NCBI RefSeq assembly: GCF_008704395.1
Contig: NZ_CP023695.1
Coordinates: 3,348,001-3,412,000 of the forward strand
DNA length: 64,000 nt
Source of the DNA: Streptomyces alboniger
GTDB taxonomy: Bacteria > Actinomycetota > Actinomycetes > Streptomycetales > Streptomycetaceae
Reading direction: 5' to 3'
The notes beneath the pieces were generated by a model, which saw nothing but the letters and a program-made list of their open reading frames with translations, did no database searches and was not told the DNA's origin. This document shows, piece after piece, positions 1-8,048 of the stretch. The position numbers and the translations under genes are program-made. Position 1 is the stretch's first letter. Each line of letters begins with the position of its first letter.

Positions 1-1
1 G

Positions 2-793
2 CGGGGCCGCGGGGTGCGGGTCGGGCCCGACCCCTCCCACGTCGTGCCCGTCGTCCCGGCCGCCTGCGTCTTCGACCTGGGGCGCGGCGGTGACTTCACG
101 GCCCGTCCCGACGCGGCGACCGGTCGGGCCGCGGTGGAGGCGGCCGCCCGCACCGAGCCGTTCACCCCGGTGCAGGAGGGCAACGTCGGCGCGGGGGCCG
201 GCGCGGTGGTCGGCAGGCTCAAGGGCGGTATCGGCAGCGCGAGCGTCCGGCTCGACTCGGGGATCACGGTCGCGGCGCTGGTCGTGGCGAACGCCTCGGG
301 GTCGGGGTTCGACCCGGCGACGGGAGTGCTTTACGGGCGGTACTTCGCGGGGCAGCGGGTCGGCTACCCCGCGCCGGAGGTGCACGAGGAGGCCGAGCGC
401 CGCCTCGCCGAGGCCGTCGCCGAGAACGGGCCGCCGCCCCTCAACACCACCCTCGCCGTCGTCGCCACCGACGCCGAACTGACCAAGGCGCAGGCGCAGA
501 AGCTCGCCGGGACCTCGCACGACGGCATGGCGCGTGCCGTGCGGCCGGTCCACCTGCTCAACGACGGTGACACGGTCTTCGCCCTCGCCACGGGCGAGCG
601 CCCCCTGGACGCCGCCGCCCCCCTCGCGCTCAACGAGATCCTCGCCGCGGGCGCGGACATGGTGACGGCCGCGATCGTGCGGGCGCTGCTGGCCGCGGAG
701 TCCGTCCGGACGCCGGGCGGGACGTTCCCGGCATACCTCGACCTCTACGGAAAGGGCCACGAGTACGAGAGGGGCCGCGAGCGGCCTTCGTGA
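2..793 (+). CDS. P1 family peptidase (DmpA/L-aminopeptidase-D-esterase fold), 5' truncated
   Basis: The reading frame is open from base 2, so the gene begins outside the window; 263 residues are visible. The family are Ntn-type self-cleaving aminopeptidases or esterases. Family-typical blocks are seen in order: VVPAACVFDLGRGG near the N-terminal side, EGNVGAGAGAVVG, the SGITVAALVVAN strand, and LNTTLAVVATDAELTKAQAQ followed by LLNDGDTVFALATG. In this family the NTTL motif holds the self-cleavage Thr/Ser, and here it is present (LNTTLAVV), so the protein is probably processed and active. The C-terminus ends in a charged tail. The true start, and the substrate, cannot be judged from here. The next gene starts about 95 bases downstream on the same strand. 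Confidence 0.85.
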   Translation, partial: RGRGVRVGPDPSHVVPVVPAACVFDLGRGGDFTARPDAATGRAAVEAAARTEPFTPVQEGNVGAGAGAVVGRLKGGIGSASVRLDSGITVAALVVANASGSGFDPATGVLYGRYFAGQRVGYPAPEVHEEAERRLAEAVAENGPPPLNTTLAVVATDAELTKAQAQKLAGTSHDGMARAVRPVHLLNDGDTVFALATGERPLDAAAPLALNEILAAGADMVTAAIVRALLAAESVRTPGGTFPAYLDLYGKGHEYERGRERPS

Positions 794-887
794 ATGTGCC
801 CGCGCTCACACCATGCGGAGGGAACTACTCCGCGTGTCGGGCCGCTCTTTAGTCGTACTGGATCAGAACACGTACTTGGAGCAGCTC

Positions 888-2105
888 GTGACAAGGTCAG
901 TCATAGTCAACCCCCGGCGCCGTGCCCTGCTGGCAGCCACCGCGCTCGCTGCCGTGGGCGCGCTGACCCTCACAGCCTGCGGCGGAGACGCGGACGCCGA
1001 CAACGACAAGAAGGGTGCGAGCGCCTCCGCCAAGGGCGCCGACATCACCATCTCCTCCAAGGACGGCGCCACCGACGCCTCGATCAACGCCACCGGCGTC
1101 AAGGTCAAGGGCGGCAAGCTGACCAGCGTGAAGATGACGTCCGTGACGTCCGGCGCCGCCGTCGAGGGCACCATCTCCGGTGACGGCACCACCTGGAAGC
1201 CCAAGGCCCAGCTGGAGCGCGGCACCAAGTACAAGGTGACCGCCAACGCCAAGGACCCCAAGGGCAACGCGGCGACGGAGAACGCGACGTTCACCACCGT
1301 CTCCTCGGCCAACAGCTTCATCGGCAGCTACACCCCCGACGGCGGCGCCAAGGTCGGCGTCGGCATGCCGGTCTCCTTCAACTTCGACAAGCCGATCACG
1401 GAGAAGAAGGACGTCCAGTCGCACATCACGGTGACGTCCACCAGCGGCCAGAAGGTCGTCGGCCACTGGTTCGGCAATCAGCGTCTGGACTTCCGTCCCG
1501 AGGAGTACTGGAAGGCCGGCTCCAAGGTCACCATGAAGATCAACCTGGACGGCGTGAAGGGCGGGAACGGCATCACCGGCGTGCAGCACAAGACGGTCAC
1601 CTTCACCGTCGGCCGCGCGCAGGTCTCCACCGTCGACGTCAAGACCAAGAAGATGACGGTCGAGCGGGACGGCAAGGTCATCAAGACCGTCCCGATCTCC
1701 GCGGGCAGCCCGTCGAACCCGACGTACAACGGCAAGATGGTGATCTCCGAGAAGTTCACCCAGACCCGTATGAACGGAGACACGGTCGGCTTCGGCGGGG
1801 AGTACGACATCAAGGACGTGCCGCACGCCATGCGCCTGTCCACGTCGGGCACCTTCATCCACGGCAACTACTGGGGTTCGCCGTCCATCTTCGGCAGCGC
1901 CAACACCAGCCACGGCTGTGTGGGCCTCCAGGACGCGCGCGGCGCCGGCGACCCGAACACCATGGGCGCGTGGTTCTTCAACAACTCCCTGATCGGTGAC
2001 GTCGTGAACGTCACGGGCTCCCCGGACAAGACGATCGCCCCGGACAACGGCCTCAATGGCTGGAACATGTCCTGGAGCGAGTGGACGGCGGGCAGCGCGA
2101 GCTGA
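888..2105 (+). CDS. Lipoprotein L,D-transpeptidase (Ig-like plus YkuD domain)
   Basis: Predicted cell-envelope enzyme making 3-3 peptidoglycan cross-links outside the membrane. The GTG start at 888 is chosen because GGAG lies 6 bases upstream and it leaves a compact lipoprotein signal: NPRRRALLAATALAAVGALTLTACGG, with lipobox LTAC. A 25-residue upstream extension exists but has no such support. After the lipid anchor come Lys/Asp-rich Ig-like beta domains (about residues 45-235), then a YkuD catalytic domain with the first His at 325 (FIHGNYWG) and the active motif SHGCVGLQD, putting the nucleophile at Cys344. At 405 residues it matches actinobacterial Ldt enzymes. A strong hairpin terminator follows at 2170-2202. 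Confidence 0.92.
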   Translation: MTRSVIVNPRRRALLAATALAAVGALTLTACGGDADADNDKKGASASAKGADITISSKDGATDASINATGVKVKGGKLTSVKMTSVTSGAAVEGTISGDGTTWKPKAQLERGTKYKVTANAKDPKGNAATENATFTTVSSANSFIGSYTPDGGAKVGVGMPVSFNFDKPITEKKDVQSHITVTSTSGQKVVGHWFGNQRLDFRPEEYWKAGSKVTMKINLDGVKGGNGITGVQHKTVTFTVGRAQVSTVDVKTKKMTVERDGKVIKTVPISAGSPSNPTYNGKMVISEKFTQTRMNGDTVGFGGEYDIKDVPHAMRLSTSGTFIHGNYWGSPSIFGSANTSHGCVGLQDARGAGDPNTMGAWFFNNSLIGDVVNVTGSPDKTIAPDNGLNGWNMSWSEWTAGSAS

Positions 2106-2169
2106 CGCACCCCTTTCGGGGGGCGCGTCTCCCGACGACCGGCGCGCGCCTCGCGCGCCCCTCAACTGA

Positions 2170-2202
2170 GCGAGCCACGTGGGAACTTCCCTCGTGGCTC
2201 GC
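2170..2202 (+). terminator. Intrinsic-type hairpin after the L,D-transpeptidase gene
   Basis: A perfect 10-bp stem (GCGAGCCACG at 2170-2179 pairing with CGTGGCTCGC at 2193-2202) around a 13-base loop, followed by GCGTTTT. It lies 65 bases after the transpeptidase stop. A weaker C-run/G-run hairpin sits at 2107-2124. Confidence 0.75.
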
Positions 2203-2218
2203 GCGTTTTCCCGTTCCC

Positions 2219-2231
2219 GGACATGATGTCC
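2219..2231. promoter_or_regulatory. Perfect palindrome upstream of the DUF6227 gene (possible operator)
   Basis: GGACAT-G-ATGTCC is a perfect inverted repeat, and flanking C and G extend the arms to 7 bp. It sits about 60 bases before the DUF6227 start, where a promoter would be expected. No T-run follows, so an operator is more likely than a terminator. The cognate regulator is unknown. Confidence 0.35.
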
Positions 2232-2289
2232 GACCCAGGGGCTACGGTATGCACTCACCAGGTGACATGCAGCAACGCCGGGAGAAGCC

Positions 2290-3051
2290 TTGAGCGTTCC
2301 GTACGAAACGGCGTACGAGCCACCCGAGTCGCCCGAGCCACACTCTCCGGAGGAGCACCTCGAGCGACTCCTCGGCCGTGCCCTGAACTCCTTCGACCTG
2401 CCCGACGAGGTCATAGGCCGCCTCGAGTCGGCTCTCGCGCACGACAGTTCCCTGCACTCCGCGCACCACAGCGCGGGCCTGCACCGCGAGACGTACAGAC
2501 ACACCTGGCTGCTCGCCGACGCCTCCGTGCTCACGCTCTGGGAGCTGGTCCACAACACCACGCCGGGCAGCGCCCCGACGTATGAGGTCTACGCCGACGA
2601 GGAGGAGGCGGGCGTCGCCACCTCGCGGCTGCCACTGCCGCCCGACCCGCCGCCGTGCGGCCGGCCCGTCATGCTCCAGCTGCCCGCCGACTCCGGGCCC
2701 AGCCACGCGTACTCCCCCGACAACTCCGCGGACCACGCGCGCCGGCTGCTGCGTCGCGCGGAGAACGCCGAGGACCGGCCCGGGGAGGACATCGCGCGCC
2801 TGCTGCGCGCGGCGTTCGCGCACCAGATAACGCAGGCGTTCGGCCGTCCCGGCCTGAGCGGTGAGGCGCGCCTGAGCTTCTCGCTCTACGAGCACGCGTT
2901 CCTGCTCTTCGACGGCGGCGAGATCAGCCTGTGGGAGGTCGAGCACACGCTCACCCCCGACGGGCGCCACATGTGCGAGGTGTACGCCACCGAGGACGCG
3001 GCCCGCGCGGCGATGGAGCGCAGGGCGACGGGCGCGGCTCCGGGGCAGTAG
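2290..3051 (+). CDS. DUF6227 family protein
   Basis: This is a 253-residue soluble protein of a family I recognise from Streptomyces (opening SVPYETAYEPPESPEP); no biochemical role is known to me. It contains two similar halves: HRETYRHTWLLADASVLTLWELVHNTTP...EVYADEEEA, and LSFSLYEHAFLLFDGGEISLWEVEHTLTPDGRHMCEVYATEDAA. This suggests an internal duplication of a beta-rich fold. No signal peptide or membrane segment is seen. The start is TTG with GGAGAAG directly upstream. That TTG overlaps the TGA of a short upstream frame (2249 or 2267 to 2293), so it may be translated by coupling. Confidence 0.8.
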   Translation: MSVPYETAYEPPESPEPHSPEEHLERLLGRALNSFDLPDEVIGRLESALAHDSSLHSAHHSAGLHRETYRHTWLLADASVLTLWELVHNTTPGSAPTYEVYADEEEAGVATSRLPLPPDPPPCGRPVMLQLPADSGPSHAYSPDNSADHARRLLRRAENAEDRPGEDIARLLRAAFAHQITQAFGRPGLSGEARLSFSLYEHAFLLFDGGEISLWEVEHTLTPDGRHMCEVYATEDAARAAMERRATGAAPGQ

Positions 3052-3062
3052 GCCCGTGGGCC

Positions 3063-3317
3063 TTAAGGGCGGCCGTCGCCGTACTGCTGTACGAGACCGG
3101 CGAAGGCCGCCCGCTCGTCCGCGGTGAGTTCCACGGCCTCCGCGCGCGGCGGGCCCTGCTGACCCGGGAGCGCGCGGAGTGCCTGTGGCGCGCGCCACGC
3201 CTGCGCCTCGGGGCGCTCCCTGCGCATCACCCGCACCAGACCGACGGCCCAGACCGCGGTCGCCACGGCGAGCACGGCCAGGCCTATCTGCTGAACGATC
3301 GAGATATCCCGGAGCAT
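3063..3317 (-). CDS. Small single-pass membrane protein, function unknown
   Basis: 84 residues. The N-terminal part has one hydrophobic helix (IGLAVLAVATAVWAVGLVRVM, about residues 11-31) followed by a basic stop-transfer (RRERPEAQAWR) and a hydrophilic cytoplasmic tail rich in Ala and Glu. Its 3' end abuts that of the DUF6227 gene convergently, with an 11-base gap. No clear Shine-Dalgarno sequence precedes the ATG at 3317. I do not recognise a domain; codon use fits a real gene. Confidence 0.6.
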   Translation of the reverse strand: MLRDISIVQQIGLAVLAVATAVWAVGLVRVMRRERPEAQAWRAPQALRALPGQQGPPRAEAVELTADERAAFAGLVQQYGDGRP

Positions 3318-3526
3318 GCGGCCCAGTAGACAACACGCCCCGAGGCTTCCGACAGGGGAGTTATGGGGCTTAGGTCCCGAAGTGACGCATGTCGCATCCC
3401 TCCCTCCCGTCCCGGATCAGGCGGCGGCCGAGGACGAGCAGGTCATGAACAGAGTCCTGATGCTCCATCAGCAGGCCTCCATACCAAGACTCGTACTACC
3501 CCGAAGGCCGTCGCCTGTGCCCAGCG

Positions 3527-5050
3527 TCAGGGAATCAACACGGGCTCCCGCTCGGGCAGTTCCTCCGCGGCCGCCGCCTCTTCGGCGCCATTCACCTGGT
3601 GCTTCGGCTTCGCCGGGAGCGCGAACATGACGAGGAAGATGACCGCGAGCACGCCCACCGCCCACCACAGCGCGTTCTGGAAGCCCGCCACGTACTCCGC
3701 GGGGAGCCGGCTCGGTGCGACCCCCTCGTCGATCACGCCGTAGAAGACCACCGACACCAGGCCGAGGCCGAGCGCCGTGCCCATCTGCTGCACGGTGTTG
3801 ATGAGTCCGGAGGCCGAGCCCGCGTGTTCCCGCGGCACGCCCGAGAGGACCGCGTCCGTCAGCGGCGCCACGATCAGGCCCATGCCCACGCCCATCACGG
3901 TCAGCGGAAGCGCCATCTGCCAGGACGTGAGGCCCGCGCCGTACCGGCCCGCCTCCCAGATGTAGAGGAGCAGGCCCGCAGCCATGGCCAGGGCGCCCGC
4001 CTGGAGCACCTTGCGGCCGAAGCGCGGCACCAGCTTCTGCACGGACGTGGCGGCCGCCACCGAGACGGCGACCGAGAACGGCACCCCGGTCAGGCCCGCG
4101 TGCAGCGGGGTCCAGCCGAGGCCGTACTGCATGTACAGGGTCCAGACGAGGAAGAAGATGCCCATCGTGACGCCGAACACGGTCTGCACGGCGATGCCCG
4201 CGGCGAAGCTCTTCACCTTGAACAGGGACAGCTCCACGAGCGGCGAACCGTCCTTCGCCGTCTTCCACTTCTCGTACCCGACGAGGGCGCCGAAGACGAC
4301 GAGGGAGCCGGCCATCATCAGGTGGCCCCAGACGGGCCAGCCCAGCTCACGGCCGCGCGTGAGGGGGTAGATCAGCATCAGCAGGCCGAGCGTGACCAGG
4401 ACGACGCCGACGAGGTCGAGCTTGAGGGCCCTCGGGGCCTTGGACTCGGTGATGAACTTGCGGCCCAGGATGATTCCGGCGACGCCGACCGGCAGATTGA
4501 TGAGGAAGATCGGCCTCCACTCCAGGCCGAGGATGTTCCACTCGGTGAGCAGCGCGCCCAGCAGCGGCCCGGAGACCGCGCCGAGACCGACGACCATGCC
4601 GAAGAGCCCGAAGACCTTGCCGCGCTCGTGGGCGGGGAAGGTCGCGTGCACGATCGACAGCACCTGCGGGACCATCAGCGCGGCCATGCCGCCTTGCAGG
4701 ATGCGCGAGGCGACCAGCATCTCCGGGTTGACCGCGAAGCCGCAGAGCGCGGAGGCGACGGTGAAGCCGGTGATGCCTATCAGGAACAGCCGCTTGCGTC
4801 CGTGGATGTCACCGAGCCGTCCGCCCGTGATGAGTCCGGCGGCGAAGGCGAGGGTGTAACCCGCGGTGATCCACTGGATCTGGCTGAAGGTGGCGCCCGC
4901 GTCCCGCTGGATGGACGGGATCGCGATGTTGACGATCGTGACGTCGACCAGGTCCATGAAGGCGGCGGTCATCACGATGGCCAGGGCGAACCAACGTCGC
5001 CGGTCCGACCGGGGCCCGGCGTCGGGGAGGGTGCTGGTGGGAGAACTCAT
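3527..5050 (-). CDS. MFS drug:H+ antiporter, DHA2 (14-TM) family
   Basis: 507 residues with about 14 hydrophobic segments. Family motifs are seen: FMDLVDVTIVNIAIPSIQ in TM1 (motif D1 region), GGRLGDIHGRKRLFLIG (motif A, loop 2-3) and GLGAVSGPLLGALLTEW (motif C, antiporter signature). Proton-driven efflux of a small toxic compound from the cytoplasmic membrane is the likely role; the substrate is unknown. It is divergent from a WYL-type regulator at 5207, the usual arrangement for local control. The start ATG at 5050 has no good Shine-Dalgarno sequence, so the message may have a very short leader starting inside the operator-like repeats at 5061-5090. The 209 bases downstream (3318-3526) show no gene. 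Confidence 0.9.
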   Translation of the reverse strand: MSSPTSTLPDAGPRSDRRRWFALAIVMTAAFMDLVDVTIVNIAIPSIQRDAGATFSQIQWITAGYTLAFAAGLITGGRLGDIHGRKRLFLIGITGFTVASALCGFAVNPEMLVASRILQGGMAALMVPQVLSIVHATFPAHERGKVFGLFGMVVGLGAVSGPLLGALLTEWNILGLEWRPIFLINLPVGVAGIILGRKFITESKAPRALKLDLVGVVLVTLGLLMLIYPLTRGRELGWPVWGHLMMAGSLVVFGALVGYEKWKTAKDGSPLVELSLFKVKSFAAGIAVQTVFGVTMGIFFLVWTLYMQYGLGWTPLHAGLTGVPFSVAVSVAAATSVQKLVPRFGRKVLQAGALAMAAGLLLYIWEAGRYGAGLTSWQMALPLTVMGVGMGLIVAPLTDAVLSGVPREHAGSASGLINTVQQMGTALGLGLVSVVFYGVIDEGVAPSRLPAEYVAGFQNALWWAVGVLAVIFLVMFALPAKPKHQVNGAEEAAAAEELPEREPVLIP

Positions 5051-5060
5051 GCCGGAAGGC

Positions 5061-5090
5061 TAGGAGCCATATAGGTCATAAGAGGTCCTA
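5061..5090. promoter_or_regulatory. Candidate operator between MFS exporter and WYL regulator
   Basis: TAGGA (5061-5065) and TCCTA (5086-5090) form an inverted pair. Within it are two AGGTC direct repeats (5073-5077 and 5083-5087) spaced 10 bp, one helical turn. It lies next to the MFS start codon and in the divergent intergenic region, which is where an autoregulatory HTH-WYL protein would bind. Confidence 0.4.
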
Positions 5091-5206
5091 CATCACCGGC
5101 ATCCTGATCCCATGAGGACGAGAACAGGAATGGGAACGAGGGCGAGAACGACGACGAGGATGAAGAGGATGAAGAGCGTGAAGGCAATGACGCCTCGGGC
5201 GTACGC

Positions 5207-6199
5207 GTGACAGGGGCGACGGGCGCGCAGACTCCCATCCGGCTGCTGCAACTGCTCTCCCTCCTCCAGACCCCCCGCGAGTGGCCCGGCAGCGAACTCT
5301 CCGAGCGGCTCGGGGTGAGTCGGCGGACGGTGCGGCGCGACGTGGAACGGCTGCGGGAGCTGGGCTATCCGGTGCAGGCCGCGCAGGGCTCCCTCGGCGG
5401 CTACCGCCTGGTCGCGGGCAAGGCCATGCCGCCGCTGGTCCTCGACGACGAGGAGGCCGTGGCGATCGCGGTCGGGCTGCGGGTCGGGGCGGGGCACGCG
5501 GTGGAGGGCGTGGAGGAGGCGTCGGTACGGGCGCTCGCCAAGCTGGAGCAGGTCCTGCCGGCGCGGCTGCGCCACCGGGTCTCCGCGCTCCAGACCGCGA
5601 CGATGCCGCTGACCAGCGGGGACGGTGCGAGCATCGCGCCGGAGACGCTGACGGTGATGGCGTCGGCCGCGGCGGGCCACGAACGCCTGCGGTTCTCCTA
5701 CCGGGCGGGGGACGGCACGGAGACCCGCCGCCTGACCGAGCCGTACCGCCTGGTCTCGACGGGGCGGCGGTGGTACCTCGTGGCGTACGACATCGACCGC
5801 GAGGACTGGCGGACCTTCCGCGTCGACCGGGTGACCGAGCCGTTCGCCACAGGGGCGCGGTTCGCACCGCGGGAGCTGCCGCAGGGGGACGCCGCGGAGT
5901 TCATCCGGCAGTCGGTCCGGCGCGGGCAGCAGTCGGCGTACGAGATCGACGTGACGTTCGCCGCGTCGGCGGAGTTCGTCAGGGCGCGGCTGCGGTCGTC
6001 GCTCGGCACGGTCGAGCCGCTGGGCACCGGCCGCTGCCGCCTGCGCGGCACGGCGACGGACTCCGTCGAATGGCTGGCGGTCCGCCTGGCCGTAATGAAC
6101 TGCGACTTCACGGCCCACGGTCCGCCGGAACTGGTGAGGTGCCTCAGCGAACTGGGCCACCGCCTGACCCGGGCAGCGGAATCCCGGCCCGAGGAGTGA
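5207..6199 (+). CDS. HTH-WYL (DeoR/YafY-like) transcriptional regulator
   Basis: 330 residues. The N-terminal winged helix is clear (IRLLQLLSLLQTPREWPGSELSERLGVSRRTVRRDVERLRELGYPV, residues about 11-56), followed by a linker and a WYL ligand-binding domain with the sequence RRWYLVAYDIDREDWRTFRVDRV. A C-terminal extension typical of this family (WCX) follows. Start GTG at 5207. It probably senses a small ligand and controls the divergent MFS exporter; this is an inference from gene order. Confidence 0.9.
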   Translation: MTGATGAQTPIRLLQLLSLLQTPREWPGSELSERLGVSRRTVRRDVERLRELGYPVQAAQGSLGGYRLVAGKAMPPLVLDDEEAVAIAVGLRVGAGHAVEGVEEASVRALAKLEQVLPARLRHRVSALQTATMPLTSGDGASIAPETLTVMASAAAGHERLRFSYRAGDGTETRRLTEPYRLVSTGRRWYLVAYDIDREDWRTFRVDRVTEPFATGARFAPRELPQGDAAEFIRQSVRRGQQSAYEIDVTFAASAEFVRARLRSSLGTVEPLGTGRCRLRGTATDSVEWLAVRLAVMNCDFTAHGPPELVRCLSELGHRLTRAAESRPEE

Positions 6200-6254
6200 G
6201 GCGCGGGGCAGCCAACTCCCCAGCCGGGGCAAGGCAGCCGAGGGCCGGCCGCCC

Positions 6255-7256
6255 CTAGGCCACCGCGTCGAACCCCGTGTCCCGCGCCAGCTTCTTCAGC
6301 TCCAGAAGCGCGTGCTTCTCGATCTGCCGGATCCGCTCGCGGGTGAGGCCGTGCTCCTTGCCGACCTCCGTCAGCGTCCGCTCGCGGCCGTCGACGATGC
6401 CGTACCGCATCTTGATGATGGACGCGGTGCGCTGGTCGAGGCGGCCTATCAGGTCGTCCAGCTCCTCGCTGCGCAGCAGGGAGAGGACGGACTGCTCGGG
6501 CGAGACGGCCGAGGTGTCCTCCAGGAGGTCACCGAACTGGGTGTCGCCCTGGTCGTCCACGCCCATGTTCAGCGAGACGGGGTCGCGGGCCCAGTCCAGG
6601 ACGTCGATGACGCGCTCGGGCGTCGAGGACAGCTCCGCGGCGATCTCCGCGGGCTCCGGCTCCCGGCCGTGCTCGCGGTTGAACTCGCGCTGGACGCGGC
6701 GGATCCGGCCCAGCTCCTCCACCAGGTGGACGGGGAGGCGGATGGTGCGGGACTGGTCGGCTATCGAGCGCGTGATGGCCTGGCGGATCCACCACGTGGC
6801 GTACGTGGAGAACTTGAAGCCCTTGGCGTAGTCGAACTTCTCGACGGCGCGCACCAAGCCCGCGTTCCCCTCCTGGATCAGGTCGAGGAGGGGCAGGCCG
6901 CTGCGTGGATAGCGGCGGGCGACCGCGACCACCAGCCGGAGGTTCGAGCGGATGAAGACGTCCTTGGCCCGCTCACCGTCGGCGACGAGGGCTTCGAGCT
7001 CCTCGCGGTCCGCGGTGACCTTGCTGTCCTCGACCTCGCCGTCCAGGATCTTGCGGGCGTACACACCCGCCTCGATGATCTGGGACAGCTCCACTTCCTT
7101 GGCGGCGTCGAGCAGTGGCGTACGGGCGATCTCGTCGAGGTACATGCCGACCAGGTCGCGGTCGGCGATCTCCCCGCCTACGGCGCGAACACTGCGTGCC
7201 GCATCGGTCTCGCCGGAGGCGGCGGACTTACGACGGGCGACGGCACGGGTTGCCAT
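6255..7256 (-). CDS. hrdD: RNA polymerase principal-like sigma factor HrdD (group 2 sigma-70)
   Basis: 333 residues opening MATRAVARRKSAASGET, which matches my memory of Streptomyces HrdD. Region 1.2 (DLVGMYLDEIARTPLL), region 2 (IRSNLRLVVAVARRYPRSGLPLLDLIQEGNAGLVRAVEKFDY, then FSTYATWWIRQAITRSI) and region 4.2 HTH (ERTLTEVGKEHGLTRERIRQIEKHALLELKKL) are complete, and region 1.1 is short. HrdD recognises the same class of promoters as HrdB but is dispensable in S. coelicolor. The RBS AAGGGAGC lies just upstream of the ATG. It has a textbook SigR promoter about 110 bases upstream, so expression should rise under thiol-oxidative stress. Confidence 0.95.
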   Translation of the reverse strand: MATRAVARRKSAASGETDAARSVRAVGGEIADRDLVGMYLDEIARTPLLDAAKEVELSQIIEAGVYARKILDGEVEDSKVTADREELEALVADGERAKDVFIRSNLRLVVAVARRYPRSGLPLLDLIQEGNAGLVRAVEKFDYAKGFKFSTYATWWIRQAITRSIADQSRTIRLPVHLVEELGRIRRVQREFNREHGREPEPAEIAAELSSTPERVIDVLDWARDPVSLNMGVDDQGDTQFGDLLEDTSAVSPEQSVLSLLRSEELDDLIGRLDQRTASIIKMRYGIVDGRERTLTEVGKEHGLTRERIRQIEKHALLELKKLARDTGFDAVA

Positions 7257-7370
7257 GCGTGCTCCCTTGCGTGTGGTTGTCCTGGTCGGCCCTGGGGCCT
7301 CTGTGTCGGCCCTTACTGGGGCCTCTGTGGCGGATGGCACACCTTCGAGTGCCCTGCATCCGATGGAAAC

Positions 7371-7396
7371 AACGACTGGAATCCGGACAGAATTCC
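7371..7396 (-). promoter_or_regulatory. SigR-type promoter of hrdD
   Basis: On the minus strand GGAAT (7396-7392), exactly 18 bases, then GTT (7373-7371). This is the full SigR consensus GGAAT-N18-GTT. A leader of about 110 bases would run to the ATG at 7256. hrdD is a known SigR target in S. coelicolor; the match here is read directly from the bases. Confidence 0.8.
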
Positions 7397-7457
7397 CAAG
7401 CCGCGCATCTTTTTTCCCGGCGGTGCAGTACCCTGTGGCGCCACGCGGGGAGGCCGG

Positions 7458-8000
7458 ATGATTTCGGAACGTACAGAGGTGCAGGTCAGGCCGGGGGTCG
7501 AGACGGATCTCGAAGCCCTCACAGACCTCTACAACCACTACGTACGTGAGACGGCCGTCACCTTCGACACCGTCACCTTCCTGCCGGAGGAGCGCCGCAC
7601 CTGGCTGCTCTCCCACCCTGAAGACGGCCCTCACCGCCTCTTGGTTGCTCAGGAGCGGCAGACCGGCGCCCGCCCGGGCCGGCTGCTCGGGTACGCCACC
7701 AGTAGCCCTTTCCGCCCCAGGCCCGCTTACTCCACTTCCGTGGAAGTCAGCGTGTACTGCGCGCCGGACGCCGCCGGGCGCGGCATCGGCACGCTGCTCT
7801 ACAAGACGCTCATCGAAGCCCTGGAGGGCGAGGACCTGCACCGCGCCTACGCCGGGATCGCCCAGCCGAACGCGGCCTCGGTCCGCCTCCACGAGCGCTT
7901 CGGGTTCCGGCACGTGGGGACGTACGAGGAAGTGGGCAGGAAGTTCGGGCGGTACTGGGACGTCGCCTGGTACGAGCGCCCCCTCGGCCCGCGGACCTAG
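7458..8000 (+). CDS. GNAT N-acetyltransferase (phosphinothricin-acetyltransferase-like)
   Basis: 180 residues, divergent from hrdD. VRPGVETDLEALTDLYNHYVRETAVTFDT and the acetyl-CoA loop VYCAPDAAGRGIGTLLYKTLIEAL (Q/RxxGxG/A type), followed by LHERFGFRHVGTYEEVGRKFGRYWDVAWYER, are typical of the PAT/MddA branch that acetylates amino-group substrates such as phosphinothricin or methionine sulfoximine. Start ATG 7458 has GGGGAGG upstream. A role in actual herbicide resistance is not implied, since most members of this branch have unknown substrates. Confidence 0.88.
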   Translation: MISERTEVQVRPGVETDLEALTDLYNHYVRETAVTFDTVTFLPEERRTWLLSHPEDGPHRLLVAQERQTGARPGRLLGYATSSPFRPRPAYSTSVEVSVYCAPDAAGRGIGTLLYKTLIEALEGEDLHRAYAGIAQPNAASVRLHERFGFRHVGTYEEVGRKFGRYWDVAWYERPLGPRT

Positions 8001-8048
8001 GCCGCGAGGCCGATCCGGACGAGTGGATCAGCGGCCTACCGTCCCCGC

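Noticed and set aside
897..2561. 554-codon minus-strand frame over the L,D-transpeptidase gene
   Set aside because: Antisense shadow; the plus strand has a lipobox, RBS and catalytic motif.
7458..8000. Herbicide (phosphinothricin) resistance gene
   Set aside because: The similarity is to the broad PAT/MddA branch; substrate cannot be read from sequence, and the gene sits in an ordinary hrdD neighbourhood.
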